A model generated the notes under the pieces. That model did no database searches and had not been told where the DNA came from. It saw only the letters and a program-made list of their open reading frames with translations. Below are positions 54,796 through 63,430 of a stretch of DNA of 64,000 bases, piece by piece. The position numbers and the translations under genes were made by a program. The DNA comes from Anaerotignum sp. MB30-C6 (GTDB taxonomy: Bacteria > Bacillota > Clostridia > Lachnospirales > Anaerotignaceae), in the NCBI RefSeq assembly GCF_030908465.1, contig NZ_CP133078.1:124001-188000 (forward strand), in the 5' to 3' direction. How positions within the stretch are numbered: position 1 is the stretch's first letter; the number at the start of each line of letters is the position of its first letter.

Positions 54796-56229
54796 ATGAT
54801 TAGTTTCTTCGTATGTCTTGTAATTCTTATCGGCGGTTACATGTTGTATGGTACTTTTGTAGAAAGAACATTTAAACCCGATGACAGACCTACCCCAGCC
54901 ACAACCTTGGCAGACGGGACAGACTACGTAGTAATGAGTACTCCAAAAGTTTTTTTGATTCAGCTATTGAATATTGCTGGGTTAGGCCCCATTTATGGTG
55001 CAATTGCAGGTGCGTTATGGGGACCGTCGGTATTTTTATGGATTACATTCGGTACCATTTTCGCAGGTGGTGTGCATGATTACCTTTCTGGTATGATTTC
55101 CATGCGTCACAACGGTACAAGTATTTCTGAAATCGTAGGTATCTACTTGGGACCTGCTATGAAAACAGTAATGCGTATTTTCTCTGTTGTATTACTTATT
55201 TTGGTAGGTACAGTTTTTGCAACTGGCCCCGCAGCTTTGTTGGCTATGTTGACTCCCGATGCATTAAATGCAAAATTCTGGTTGACAGTAGTAATTGCTT
55301 ACTACTTCTTGGCAACATTGGTTCCTATTGATAAGTTAATCGGTAAGATTTACCCTATTTTTGGTATCTGTCTTATCATTATGGCGGTTGGTGTAGCAAG
55401 TGGAATCATCATGCAAGGTTACACAATTCCTGAAATCTCCCTTGCAAACCTTCACCCTAAGGGCACAGCAGTTTGGCCATTTATGTTCGTAACTGTTGCT
55501 TGTGGTGCGATTTCTGGTTTCCACTCCACACAGTCACCTCTGATGGCTCGTTGTATGGAGCATGAAAAAGATGGTAAAAGAATTTTCTACGGTGCAATGG
55601 TTGCAGAGGGTGTTATCGCTCTGATTTGGGCAGCAGCAGGTGTTGCATTCTATGAAAGCACAGGCGGTTTGCAGGAAGCAATCGCAAGACTTGGCGGACA
55701 GGGTGGCGTTGTTTATGAAATCTGTAATACACTTCTTGGCCCCGCAGGTGCAGTGATTGCAATGATCGGTGTTATCGCTTGTCCTATCTCCTCTGGTGAT
55801 ACTGCGTTTAGAAGTGCACGTTTGGTGCTTTCTGACTGGTTCAAAATTGATCAGCAAAAAATCAAAACTAGACTTGCTGTTACAGTTCCTTTGTTAGCAA
55901 TTGGTGCAATTCTTTCTCAGGTAGACGTTACAATTATGTGGAGATACTTCTCTTGGAGTAACCAGACATTGGCTATGATTGCTCTTTGGGCAGCAGCGGC
56001 TTACTTACGTAAGAACCAAATTTCACCTTGGATTGCTGCAGTTCCCGCTACATTTATGTCAGCTGTAAGCTGCACATATATTTTGATGGCTCCTGAAGGC
56101 TTTAAGTTAAGTGCTGCAATTTCTTATCCAGTAGGTATTGCATTTGCAATTGTTTGCTTAGGATTATTCTTGGTAAAAGTGAAAAAAGTAACCCCAGCAA
56201 TGGAACAAGGTAACGCAAAAACTTTATAA
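54796..56229 (+). CDS. cstA: CstA-family pyruvate/peptide transporter
   Basis: 477 residues with about 12-13 membrane helices. CstA family motifs are FKPDDRPTPATTLADGTDYVVMSTPKVFLIQLLNIAGLGPIYGAIAGALWGP and the region with FHSTQSPLMARCMEHEKDG. It is shorter than the roughly 700-residue enterobacterial CstA/BtsT, but this compact form is normal in Clostridia. The adjacent LytS/LytT pair suggests pyruvate as the substrate. Start ATG with AAGGAAGGG upstream. Confidence 0.9.
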   Translation: MISFFVCLVILIGGYMLYGTFVERTFKPDDRPTPATTLADGTDYVVMSTPKVFLIQLLNIAGLGPIYGAIAGALWGPSVFLWITFGTIFAGGVHDYLSGMISMRHNGTSISEIVGIYLGPAMKTVMRIFSVVLLILVGTVFATGPAALLAMLTPDALNAKFWLTVVIAYYFLATLVPIDKLIGKIYPIFGICLIIMAVGVASGIIMQGYTIPEISLANLHPKGTAVWPFMFVTVACGAISGFHSTQSPLMARCMEHEKDGKRIFYGAMVAEGVIALIWAAAGVAFYESTGGLQEAIARLGGQGGVVYEICNTLLGPAGAVIAMIGVIACPISSGDTAFRSARLVLSDWFKIDQQKIKTRLAVTVPLLAIGAILSQVDVTIMWRYFSWSNQTLAMIALWAAAAYLRKNQISPWIAAVPATFMSAVSCTYILMAPEGFKLSAAISYPVGIAFAIVCLGLFLVKVKKVTPAMEQGNAKTL

Positions 56230-56237
56230 TATAATCT

Positions 56238-56268
56238 GGAGAGGCCTTTCTAAGCCTCTCCTTTTTTA
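56238..56268 (+). terminator. cstA terminator
   Basis: GGAGAGGC pairs with GCCTCTCC across CTTTCTAA, followed by UUUUUU, 8 bases after the stop. Confidence 0.93.
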
Positions 56269-56289
56269 TTGGTGCTTTAGCTCCAATAA

Positions 56290-56582
56290 ACCACCAGCTC
56301 AGCTGATGGAGTGAAATGCTTATAGCAGAAGTAAACCTCCTTTGATAAGGTTAAAGTGGTTCCCCAGCCGTTAAAAAAAATCAAAGGAGGTTTTGTCATG
56401 ACTGACATAAAAAGTTTATCATATTCAAAGTAAAGAGTGCACTAATGATATTTGATAGATATGCCAATCTAAAATTTAAGTATGGAAATTGTGACTTTTG
56501 GTGTGGGGGGTATTATGTAGGCAGGGTAGGTCCGGCACTATCATTTCATCATGCTGTGGGAAATATGATTAGACCCTGTTAA
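56290..56582 (+). mobile_element. IS200/IS605-type remnant with internally deleted tnpA
   Basis: At 56398 the frame reads MTDIKSLSYSK and stops, matching the conserved start of IS200 TnpA. From 56445 the frame MIFDRYANLKFKYGNCDFWCGGYYVG matches the conserved TnpA C-terminal half, so the catalytic middle is deleted. Upstream, AAACCTCCTTTGAT (56333-56346) pairs perfectly with ATCAAAGGAGGTTT (56380-56393), burying the ribosome site, a feature known from IS200 tnpA leaders. A CCA/CAGCT...AGCTG/TGG hairpin at 56291-56309 may be the left end. Confidence 0.8.
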
Positions 56583-56701
56583 GAACCCTAAGAATCCAAT
56601 GAACCCAAGGAAAAAGGGCTTTACAGCGGACAAGTTTGCGTATAAACTATAATAAGTTCATTGGTTTTACCAGATTATTTAAGTGAAAGGAAGTATTAAC
56701 A

Positions 56702-58150
56702 ATGGAAATTAGAACAAGATTTGCGCCTAGCCCCACCGGATATATGCATATCGGTAACTTGCGTACGGCGTTATATGAATATTTGATTGCAAAGTCTCAG
56801 GGTGGTAAGTTTATTTTAAGAATTGAAGATACAGACCAGGGACGCCTTGTGGAGGGTGCAACGGAAATTATCTATAATACCATGAAAATGACGGGCTTGC
56901 ACCATGACGAAGGCCCTGATATAGGCGGTGCTTATGGCCCATATGTACAGAGTGAAAGAATGGGAATGTACATGGAGTATGCAAAGGAATTGGTGGAAAA
57001 AGGCGAGGCATATTATTGCTTCTGTACCAAGGAAAGATTGGAGTCTTTAAAAGAAAGCAACGGCGATGGTGCGGCTTTTGCCAAGTATGATCGCCACTGC
57101 TATCATTTATCAAAAGAAGAGGTGCAGGCAAAACTAGATGCAGGCGAGGATTTTGTAATCCGCCAAAAAATGCCTGATGAGGGAACAACCACTTTTAGCG
57201 ATGTGGTTTATGGCGATATTACTGTGGAAAACAAAGAGCTGGATGACCAAATTTTGATGAAGGCCGATGGTTTCCCTACCTATAACTTTGCAAACGTAGT
57301 GGATGACCACTTGATGGAAATTACCCACGTGGTAAGAGGTAGTGAGTATTTATCCTCCACACCGAAGTATAACTTGCTGTATCAGGCCTTTGGCTGGGAT
57401 GCCCCTGTTTATGTGCATCTGCCCGCTGTTATGCGTGATGCCCATAATAAGCTTTCTAAGCGTCATGGGGACAAGTCTTTTGAAGACTTGGTGAGAGAGG
57501 GATACTTGGTAGAAGCAATTGTGAACTATATTGCATTGTTAGGCTGGAGCCCTTCTGATAATACAGAAATATTCACATTAAAGGAATTGGAAGAAAAGTT
57601 CGATATTGCAGGTTTAAGCAAATCACCATCCATCTTTGATATTAAAAAGTTGACATGGATGAATGGGGAATATATGAAAGCCATGGAATTTGAGAAATTC
57701 TATGCTTTGGCAGAATCCAAGTTGAAAGAAGCCTTGGCCGAAACCCAATTGGATTTAAGAAAAATTGCCGCACTTTTGAAGAAGCGTTTGGAAACATTAA
57801 ACGATATCCCGCATTTGGTAGAATTCTTCAAGGAATTGCCCGAGTATGGAACAAAATTGTATACCCATAAGAAGATGAAAACCGATGATGCCATTGCATT
57901 GTCAAGTTTACAGGCGGCGATTCCTGTTCTGGAGGAAATGACAGAGTGGAATGAAACAGCAATTCATGATAGATTGATTGCGTTGGTTGGCGAGTTGGGG
58001 ATTAAAAATGGTCAATTATTATGGCCTGTAAGAACTGCCCTTTCCGGTGAGCCTACTTCTCCTGGTGGCGCCATTGAATTGGCGGATATTTTAGGTAAGG
58101 AAGAAAGCATTCGTCGCTTGAAAAAAGGCGTTGAATTATTGAGTAATTAA
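56702..58150 (+). CDS. gltX: Glutamyl-tRNA synthetase
   Basis: 482 residues. Class I synthetase motifs: [21 protein letters not shown] (HIGH) and KLSKRHGD (KMSKS), with [13 protein letters not shown] between them and the C-terminal anticodon-binding helical domain. It charges tRNA-Glu, and in many Firmicutes also tRNA-Gln when GatCAB is present. GAAAGGAAG precedes the ATG. Apparently monocistronic. Confidence 0.96.
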   Translation: MEIRTRFAPSPTGYMHIGNLRTALYEYLIAKSQGGKFILRIEDTDQGRLVEGATEIIYNTMKMTGLHHDEGPDIGGAYGPYVQSERMGMYMEYAKELVEKGEAYYCFCTKERLESLKESNGDGAAFAKYDRHCYHLSKEEVQAKLDAGEDFVIRQKMPDEGTTTFSDVVYGDITVENKELDDQILMKADGFPTYNFANVVDDHLMEITHVVRGSEYLSSTPKYNLLYQAFGWDAPVYVHLPAVMRDAHNKLSKRHGDKSFEDLVREGYLVEAIVNYIALLGWSPSDNTEIFTLKELEEKFDIAGLSKSPSIFDIKKLTWMNGEYMKAMEFEKFYALAESKLKEALAETQLDLRKIAALLKKRLETLNDIPHLVEFFKELPEYGTKLYTHKKMKTDDAIALSSLQAAIPVLEEMTEWNETAIHDRLIALVGELGIKNGQLLWPVRTALSGEPTSPGGAIELADILGKEESIRRLKKGVELLSN

Positions 58151-58171
58151 AACGCAAGCTTTGATTGATCT

Positions 58172-58216
58172 TCATTAAACTTAGGAAGTTCCCCACCGTT
58201 TTCAGTGGGATTTAAG
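58172..58216 (+). repeat. Short relative of the structured repeat (tentative)
   Basis: TTAAACTTAGGAAGT matches the start of copy 3 less CGG-A, and continues as CCCAC/GTGGG hairpin with CGTTTTCA loop, enclosed by GGAAG/CTTCC, the same outer helix as copy 3. The 3' half is missing. It again lies directly after a gene (gltX). Confidence 0.4.
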
Positions 58217-58436
58217 CTTCCACGGACAGCAAAGAAATTCCAATTTTCGTCGGCCATAGGTGGCTTGGTGTTTGCCATTCCCAAAGGAGCCGATACCCAG
58301 GAGGGCGTACTGACTTTCATACGTCACAGACTTTCCTGAATAGCCTTCTCTTTTGGATAAGGTGAAAGGAACTATAACGAAAGAATCCAGACCCCGTGTT
58401 TCAAGAAATTCTTGTGACACGGGGGTTTTTAATAGG
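58217..58436 (+). other. Unassigned gltX 3' region ending in a terminator
   Basis: About 170 bases without a forward ORF, then a strong terminator at 58392-58432 (CCCCGTGT/ACACGGGG with inner CAAGAA/TTCTTG, then UUUUU). A reverse-strand frame (58202-58489) has no ribosome site. The stretch may be a long gltX 3' end or a separate RNA. Confidence 0.4.
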
Positions 58437-58680
58437 GGGAGTGGAATGTTTTTTAAAAGTAGTGAAAAGAGGGGATGGTGATGGTTCAATAAACAGAACG
58501 AATGCCCAAAAAATTTCGCTTTTAAAAAAGCAGGATTTTATGAAAAATCTTTGGCGTTCATCGGTACCCAAAACAAAATAAAAAGGTATCTTTACTTATT
58601 AAGATTCTATACGGCATTTCTTAATGGAATTGACGGTTTTTATCCATTGTTTCTTCAAAATAATATGTTATCTTATATAC

Positions 58681-58865
58681 ATGAAAGGGATAACAAGCCG
58701 AGAGGCTTTTATATATATTCGGATTTCTAAATGCGTAGATATCCTCCCCTCTAAAAGAACAGGCGATGATTACAGTGGTATGGCATTGTAATCATCGCCT
58801 GTTCTCTTTATTTTGAAATAGAGTAGAATATTTAAAGGAGTGTTATTCAACACTCCTTTTTTTAG
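58681..58865 (+). ncRNA. Candidate structured small RNA
   Basis: A possible promoter (TTGTTT, 16-base spacer, TATCTT) ends at 58674. The predicted RNA starts GAAAGGGATAAC, contains AAGCC-GAGA-GGCTT, a possible closing pair GGGATA/TATCC, and a perfect 18-bp hairpin GAACAGGCGATGATTACA/TGTAATCATCGCCTGTTC (58757-58804) with a U-rich tail. A second terminator follows (AAAGGAGTGTT/AACACTCCTTT, UUUU; 58834-58863). No forward gene follows. Confidence 0.45.
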
Positions 58866-58870
58866 GCAAA

Positions 58871-60052
58871 TTAGTTTGCAAAATTGTTAAAATAATTTTG
58901 TACTAAAACGATAGGTGTACCTTTATCCCCACTACCGCTCGTTAAATCGCAAAGAGAACCAATCAGGTCAGTGAGGCGACGAGGTGTTGTACCTTCGGAA
59001 GCCATACTTCCCTTTAAATCAGCTTCTTTTTCCGTAATACGCTGGCGAATGGCTTCTTCCAATGCCGCACCAGAAAGGTCTGCAAAGTCATTATCAGCCA
59101 AGTATTTCAACTTTACTTCGTTAGGTAAGCCTACAAGGCCTTCGGTATAACCAGCGCCAACCACGGGGTCAGCTAATTCCCAAATTTTACCGACAGGGTC
59201 TTTGAATGCACCATCGCCATAAATCATAGCTTCCACTGTTACGCCAGTACGTGCAATGAGTTCTTTTTGTATCTGTTCTGCAACTTCCTGTGCATTTTTA
59301 GGGAAGAGTTTAACTGTTGTTTCTGTTGCCTTATTGGAACCTAATAAGCCGTAGGAAGGGTTAAAGCCACTGCCATTTATGGATTCCATTAAAATTTCGT
59401 CCAGTGTGCAAACCTTTTCGCCACCAGCAGCCAAAATTCGACGCTTGGAGCGCTCTCTTGTATGAATATCGCAGCAAAGTACATTTTTGGTAAACTTCAC
59501 AATTGCTTCGGGGTGGTTTGCAAAAATGATTTCTGCTTCTGCACCTTCTTCTTCAATTAATGTTTTGTAGTAATCAACGTAGTCAACACCTGTGAAGGGG
59601 TGTTTGATGTAGCCAAAAGCGTTTCTGTAAGCATCTAAAGACAACACGTCGTTATAGGGGTTGATACCGCTGTCGTCCAAGAGGTCCATGTCAAAAAGGT
59701 GGTTACCAACTTCATCAGAGGGATAGCTTAACATAAGTACAACCTTTTTTGCACCCTTTGCGATACCTCTAAGACAAATTGCAAAACGGTTTCTGCTGAG
59801 GATGGGGAAAACAACGCCGATTGTTTCGCCGCCTAACTTTGCTTTTACATCTGATGCAATGTCATCAGTTGAGGCATAGTTGCCGTCTGCACGGGCAACG
59901 ACTGCTTCTGTTACGCAAACAACATCACGTTCTTGTAACTGAAAACCGTCTTCTGCTGCTGCTGCTAAAACGGAGTCTGCTACGATTTTTACGATATCAT
60001 CACCTTGACGAATGATGGGTGCTTTAATACCTCTGGAAATTGTTCCTGCCAT
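58871..60052 (-). CDS. CofE-like (F420-0:gamma-glutamyl ligase family) protein
   Basis: About 393 residues from MAGTISRGIKAPIIRQGDDIVKIVADSVL. The family layout of F420-0:gamma-glutamyl ligase is visible (RDVVCVTEAVVARADGNYAS, VVFPILSRNRFAICLRGIAKG, MIYGDGAFKDPVGKIWELADPVV), but F420 is not expected in this lineage and homologues in Clostridia have no assigned role. A gamma-glutamyl ligation reaction on another cofactor is an inference. AGGAGG lies 9 bases before the ATG at 60052. A leader with a terminator hairpin precedes it. Confidence 0.72.
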   Translation of the reverse strand: MAGTISRGIKAPIIRQGDDIVKIVADSVLAAAAEDGFQLQERDVVCVTEAVVARADGNYASTDDIASDVKAKLGGETIGVVFPILSRNRFAICLRGIAKGAKKVVLMLSYPSDEVGNHLFDMDLLDDSGINPYNDVLSLDAYRNAFGYIKHPFTGVDYVDYYKTLIEEEGAEAEIIFANHPEAIVKFTKNVLCCDIHTRERSKRRILAAGGEKVCTLDEILMESINGSGFNPSYGLLGSNKATETTVKLFPKNAQEVAEQIQKELIARTGVTVEAMIYGDGAFKDPVGKIWELADPVVGAGYTEGLVGLPNEVKLKYLADNDFADLSGAALEEAIRQRITEKEADLKGSMASEGTTPRRLTDLIGSLCDLTSGSGDKGTPIVLVQNYFNNFAN

Positions 60053-60131
60053 TTTGAAAAACCTCCTAAAATTATAGTTAATCTCAATTATGAGGGCTTT
60101 GCCCAATTGTATACAAAACCTGAAATTTGCA

Positions 60132-60247
60132 TAAAAAAATCCCGTCGGACGGGATCGAAAGCATGTTTCTTTTTCAGTTTTGGGGTGAAGCAAATATTTC
60201 AATCACCGACAGGAGTCATTTTAGCAGACGAGAGGTGGATTTGTCAA
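60132..60247 (-). promoter_or_regulatory. Promoter and attenuated leader of the CofE-like gene
   Basis: On the minus strand TTGACA, 18-base spacer, TAAAAT (60247 to 60218) starts a leader of about 60 nt that ends in ATCCCGT-CCG-ACGGGAT and seven U residues (60155 to 60132), 80 bases before the gene. GTCGG early in the leader (about 60208) can pair with CCGAC of the terminator, giving an alternative fold. This looks like a riboswitch or attenuator of unknown ligand. Confidence 0.6.
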
Positions 60248-60275
60248 TGTTTTCAGGGGTTTTTAGTCATTGGAA

Positions 60276-60312
60276 AATAAAAAAAGGGGTATTAGCATGG
60301 CTTATACCCTTT
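60276..60312 (-). terminator. deoD terminator
   Basis: Minus strand AAAGGGTAT...ATACCCCTTT (one bulge) followed by UUUUU, about 14 bases after the deoD stop. Confidence 0.75.
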
Positions 60313-60325
60313 GTTGTTAGTACAA

Positions 60326-61045
60326 TTATTTTTTATCCATTTTTACTGCGGTTTCCAAAGCAATTTCCATCATTTGAGTAAATGTTGTCTGGCGTTCTTC
60401 GGCTGTGGTTTCTTCACCAGTAAGAGGCTTGTCAGAAATGGTTACCAAAGCCAACGCACGTTTTCCTAATCTGGTTGCATTCAAGTATAGCGCAGCAGCT
60501 TCCATTTCCACGCAAAGTACGCCCATTTTTGTCCAATTTTTCATAACATCAGGACGGTCATCATAAAAAGTATCGGAAGATAAGATATTACCCACCTTTA
60601 AGTCTTTGCCAAGCTCTTTAGCGGATTCTACGGCTGTAGTAAGTAAATCGTAATCAGCCAAATTACAAAGGTTTCCGGGTACTTCGTACTGTGCGCCAAA
60701 GCTGGAGTTTGTACTTGCCCCCATACCTGCTACGATGTCACGCAGCTGCAATTTATCGTTAAAAGCACCGGCGGAACCGATACGGATAATATTTTCTACA
60801 TCGAAGAAAGAATATAGCTCATAGCTGTAAATACCCATGGAAGGCATACCCATGCCACTGGCCATGACGGATACTTTTGTGCCTTTATATGTGCCTGTAT
60901 AACCGTGAATTCCTCTCACGTTATTGACTAAAACTGCGTCCTGCAGAAATGTTTCGGCAATGAATTTTGCACGCAAGGGATCACCGGGCATTAAAACGGT
61001 TTTTGCGAAATCCCCTTTTTCGGCTGAAATATGTGGTGTTGCCAT
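60326..61045 (-). CDS. deoD: Purine nucleoside phosphorylase DeoD
   Basis: 239 residues, the hexameric PNP length. TPHISAEKGDFAKTVLMPGDPLRAKFIAETFL at the N-terminus, ASGMGMPSMGIYSYEL, IIRIGSAGAF and VEMEAAALY are the diagnostic motifs of trimeric/hexameric type I phosphorylases. It cleaves purine nucleosides with phosphate. GGAGG precedes the ATG. Single gene with own terminator. Confidence 0.95.
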   Translation of the reverse strand: MATPHISAEKGDFAKTVLMPGDPLRAKFIAETFLQDAVLVNNVRGIHGYTGTYKGTKVSVMASGMGMPSMGIYSYELYSFFDVENIIRIGSAGAFNDKLQLRDIVAGMGASTNSSFGAQYEVPGNLCNLADYDLLTTAVESAKELGKDLKVGNILSSDTFYDDRPDVMKNWTKMGVLCVEMEAAALYLNATRLGKRALALVTISDKPLTGEETTAEERQTTFTQMMEIALETAVKMDKK

Positions 61046-61198
61046 AAGAAACGACCTCCTTTATTTTCATTATGTTACAGTTTTGCTTTTTTTCTTCTTA
61101 ACTATACCATTTTTTCGTAAATAAGGGAATAGTCCGTGGGAAAAAGACGGTTTATAGACGAAAAATCATGGAAAATAGGTGTTTTTCGTCAAAAACAC

Positions 61199-61227
61199 TT
61201 GACTTTATTTGGGGGGTATGGTAAGTA
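61199..61227 (+). promoter_or_regulatory. Candidate promoter of the lysine riboswitch transcript
   Basis: TTGACT, 17-base spacer, TAAGTA, about 35 bases before the aptamer. The -10 box is weak. Confidence 0.5.
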
Positions 61228-61257
61228 TGAAGGACAGTCGGTTTTTGCCGACGGAAA

Positions 61258-61494
61258 ACAAATGTAAGATAGAGGTGCGATGCTCAATAGTAGTCCTTCA
61301 CAAAAACGTTAAGGTGACGGAAGGGGAAAGGGATCATCGCCGAAGTCGGCTTTTTCTGCCTTGGGAGAGCTTGGCTGGTGCATTGCAAAACATGTAATGT
61401 GCTGTCACTTATGTGGAGCGCTATCGGAAACTCGGAACATCCAAACATTACTGGGATATTTCTGAAGCCATGCGCCGCATGGCTTTATTTTTTT
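61258..61494 (+). promoter_or_regulatory. Lysine riboswitch (L box) with terminator
   Basis: Conserved L-box blocks in order: AGATAGAGGTGCG, AATAGTAGT, GTGACGGAAGGGGAAAGG, ATCGCCGAAGT, TTGGGAGAGCTTGGCTGGTGC, TGCTGTCACTTATGTGGAGCGCTATC (ends 61425). The terminator is AAGCCATGC-GCC-GCATGGCTT then UUAUUUUUUU (61465-61494). Lysine should switch off the downstream transporter. Confidence 0.95.
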
Positions 61495-61664
61495 GTTTCT
61501 TTAAATGTAATTTTAGAATCAAAAAGTTAGCAAGCCAGAGGGTAAACTGTTGGTTTTATCCTATTGCTGGCGTGCGGAGGTTGTGTGGAGCACAATCTTT
61601 TCTTGATGTTTCCAAAGCGAACGGTATTATTTATCTATTTTTGAATCCGGAAAGGGGAAAGGTT

Positions 61665-63305
61665 ATGAGAAACACAAAGCAAAATCCCATGATCAGTAAG
61701 ATCGCAGTCTTTTTGCTTTTGGCTTTGGCAATGACGTTTACTGTTTTTGCCAGCGAAGGGGATGCAGGGGAAGTAAGTAACATGTATGCAACATTTTGGT
61801 CTTTGGTGCCACCGCTGGTAGCGATTATATTGGCGCTAATTACAAAGGAGGTTTATTCCTCATTATTTGTAGGTATTGTTGTTGGTGCACTGTTCCACAG
61901 TAACTTTAGCTTAAAGCAGGCGTATCTCACAGTATTTACAAATGAAACGGACGGCGGCTTATTGGCAAAGTTAGCTGATAGTTGGAACGTTGGTATTTTG
62001 ATTTTCTTGGTTGTACTAGGTATTATGGTATCCTTAATGAACAAAGCGGGGGGTTCTGCGGCATATGGTGCATGGGCTCGTGAAAGAATCAAAACAAGAA
62101 AAGGTGCTTTATTATCTACCTTTATGTTGGGGGTTTTGGTATTCGTAGATGACTACTTTAACTGCTTAACCGTTGGTAGCGTTATGCGCCCTGTAACAGA
62201 CTCCCACAAGGTATCCCGTGCTAAATTGGCTTACATTATTGATGCCACAGCAGCACCTATTTGTATAATTGCACCGATTTCTTCTTGGGCAGCAGCTGTT
62301 GCAGGCGTTGTAGAAGGTGTAAATGGTTTGGATTTATTTATCCGTGCCATTCCATATAACTTCTATGCATTATTGACAATCGTTGCCATGATTACATTGA
62401 CAGTTACAAACTTTGACTTTGGCCCTATGCGTTTACACGAAAAGAATGCACAGGAAAATGACGATCTTTATACAACAGACTCCAGACCTTATGCAGACGT
62501 AGAAGAGGGTGCAGTAACAGGGAATGGTAAAGTTATCGACTTAATTTTACCCGTTATCGTTTTAATCGTTTGTTGTGTAACAGGTATGATTTATACAGGC
62601 GGTTTCTTTGCAGGGGAATCCTTCGTAAACGCATTTGCAAATTGTGATGCTTCCGTTGGTTTGTTGTTGGGTTCTACAGCGGCATTGTTAATCACTTTCT
62701 TCCTGTACATCCCTCGTCGTGTATTATCGTTCTCTGAATTTATGGCTTGTCTTCCTGATGGTTTTAAGGCTATGGTTCCTGCCATTTTGATTTTGTCCTT
62801 CGCATGGACATTAAGTGGTATTACCGGTTTGTTGGGAGCAAAAGAATTCGTAGCAGGCCTTCTTGCAAACAACGTTGGTATGCTTCAAATTTTATTGCCT
62901 GTCATTGTATTTGCAATTGCTGTTTTCTTGGCTTTTGCAACAGGTACTTCTTGGGGTACTTTTGGCATCCTTTTGCCTATTGTAGTTCCTATTTTGGACC
63001 CTTCAAGCGAATTGTTGATTATCACAGTAGCGGCTACTTTGGCTGGGGCTGTTTGTGGTGACCACTGCTCACCTATTTCCGATACAACAATTATGGCTTC
63101 AACGGGTGCTCAGTGTGACCATATCAACCATGTTTCCACACAGTTGCCTTATGCGCTTACGGTAGCGGTGGTTTCAGCATTAAACTACATTTTGGCAGCG
63201 GTTATTCAAAATTGGATGATTAACTTGCCAATTGCAATTGTTTCTATGATTGCAACAATCTTAATTATTAGAAATATTTATGAATCTAAAGCAAAGAAAG
63301 CATAA
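61665..63305 (+). CDS. NhaC-family transporter, likely lysine transporter (LysW type)
   Basis: About 546 residues from MRNTKQNPMISKIAVFLLLALAM. A signal-like first helix is followed by about 11-12 membrane helices with NhaC-superfamily features (DDYFNCLTVGSVMRPVTDSHKVSRAKLAYIIDATAAPICIIAPISSWAAAVAG and TSWGTFGILLPIVVPI, AGAVCGDHCSPISDTTIMASTGAQCDH). Family annotation is Na+/H+ antiporter, but control by a lysine riboswitch supports lysine transport, as predicted for LysW. ATG at 61665 with AAAGGGGAAAGG upstream; the frame extends back through the riboswitch without meaning. Confidence 0.88.
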   Translation: MRNTKQNPMISKIAVFLLLALAMTFTVFASEGDAGEVSNMYATFWSLVPPLVAIILALITKEVYSSLFVGIVVGALFHSNFSLKQAYLTVFTNETDGGLLAKLADSWNVGILIFLVVLGIMVSLMNKAGGSAAYGAWARERIKTRKGALLSTFMLGVLVFVDDYFNCLTVGSVMRPVTDSHKVSRAKLAYIIDATAAPICIIAPISSWAAAVAGVVEGVNGLDLFIRAIPYNFYALLTIVAMITLTVTNFDFGPMRLHEKNAQENDDLYTTDSRPYADVEEGAVTGNGKVIDLILPVIVLIVCCVTGMIYTGGFFAGESFVNAFANCDASVGLLLGSTAALLITFFLYIPRRVLSFSEFMACLPDGFKAMVPAILILSFAWTLSGITGLLGAKEFVAGLLANNVGMLQILLPVIVFAIAVFLAFATGTSWGTFGILLPIVVPILDPSSELLIITVAATLAGAVCGDHCSPISDTTIMASTGAQCDHINHVSTQLPYALTVAVVSALNYILAAVIQNWMINLPIAIVSMIATILIIRNIYESKAKKA

Positions 63306-63326
63306 CTTCATGGTATCTTTGTAAGA

Positions 63327-63357
63327 AAAAGCAGATGGCAATGCCATCTGCTTTTTT
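63327..63357 (+). terminator. Terminator of the NhaC-family gene
   Basis: AAAAGCAGATGGC pairs with GCCATCTGCTTTT around AAT, followed by UU. Confidence 0.93.
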
Positions 63358-63376
63358 AATCGGAACGATAGAAAAT

Positions 63377-63418
63377 AAAGAAGGACGGTATCGTGGCACT
63401 ACGCCCTATACTGTCCTT
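63377..63418 (-). terminator. Terminator of the hemerythrin gene
   Basis: Minus strand AAGGAC...GTCCTT with inner GTAT.../...ATAC and GGGC/GCC-type pairs, followed by CUUUAUUUU. Confidence 0.65.
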
Positions 63419-63430
63419 TTGTTATGTAGC

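Noticed and set aside
58202..58489. 95-codon minus-strand frame containing SKREGYSGKSVTYESQY and KHQATYGRRKLEF
   Set aside because: No ribosome site, it runs through a + strand terminator and the short repeat relative. It looks like a frame over non-coding or structured sequence; I could not assign it to a protein family.
61209..61397. 62-codon frame and the N-terminal extension of the NhaC-family ORF from 61413
   Set aside because: Both lie over the lysine riboswitch and its terminator; the real start with ribosome site is at 61665.
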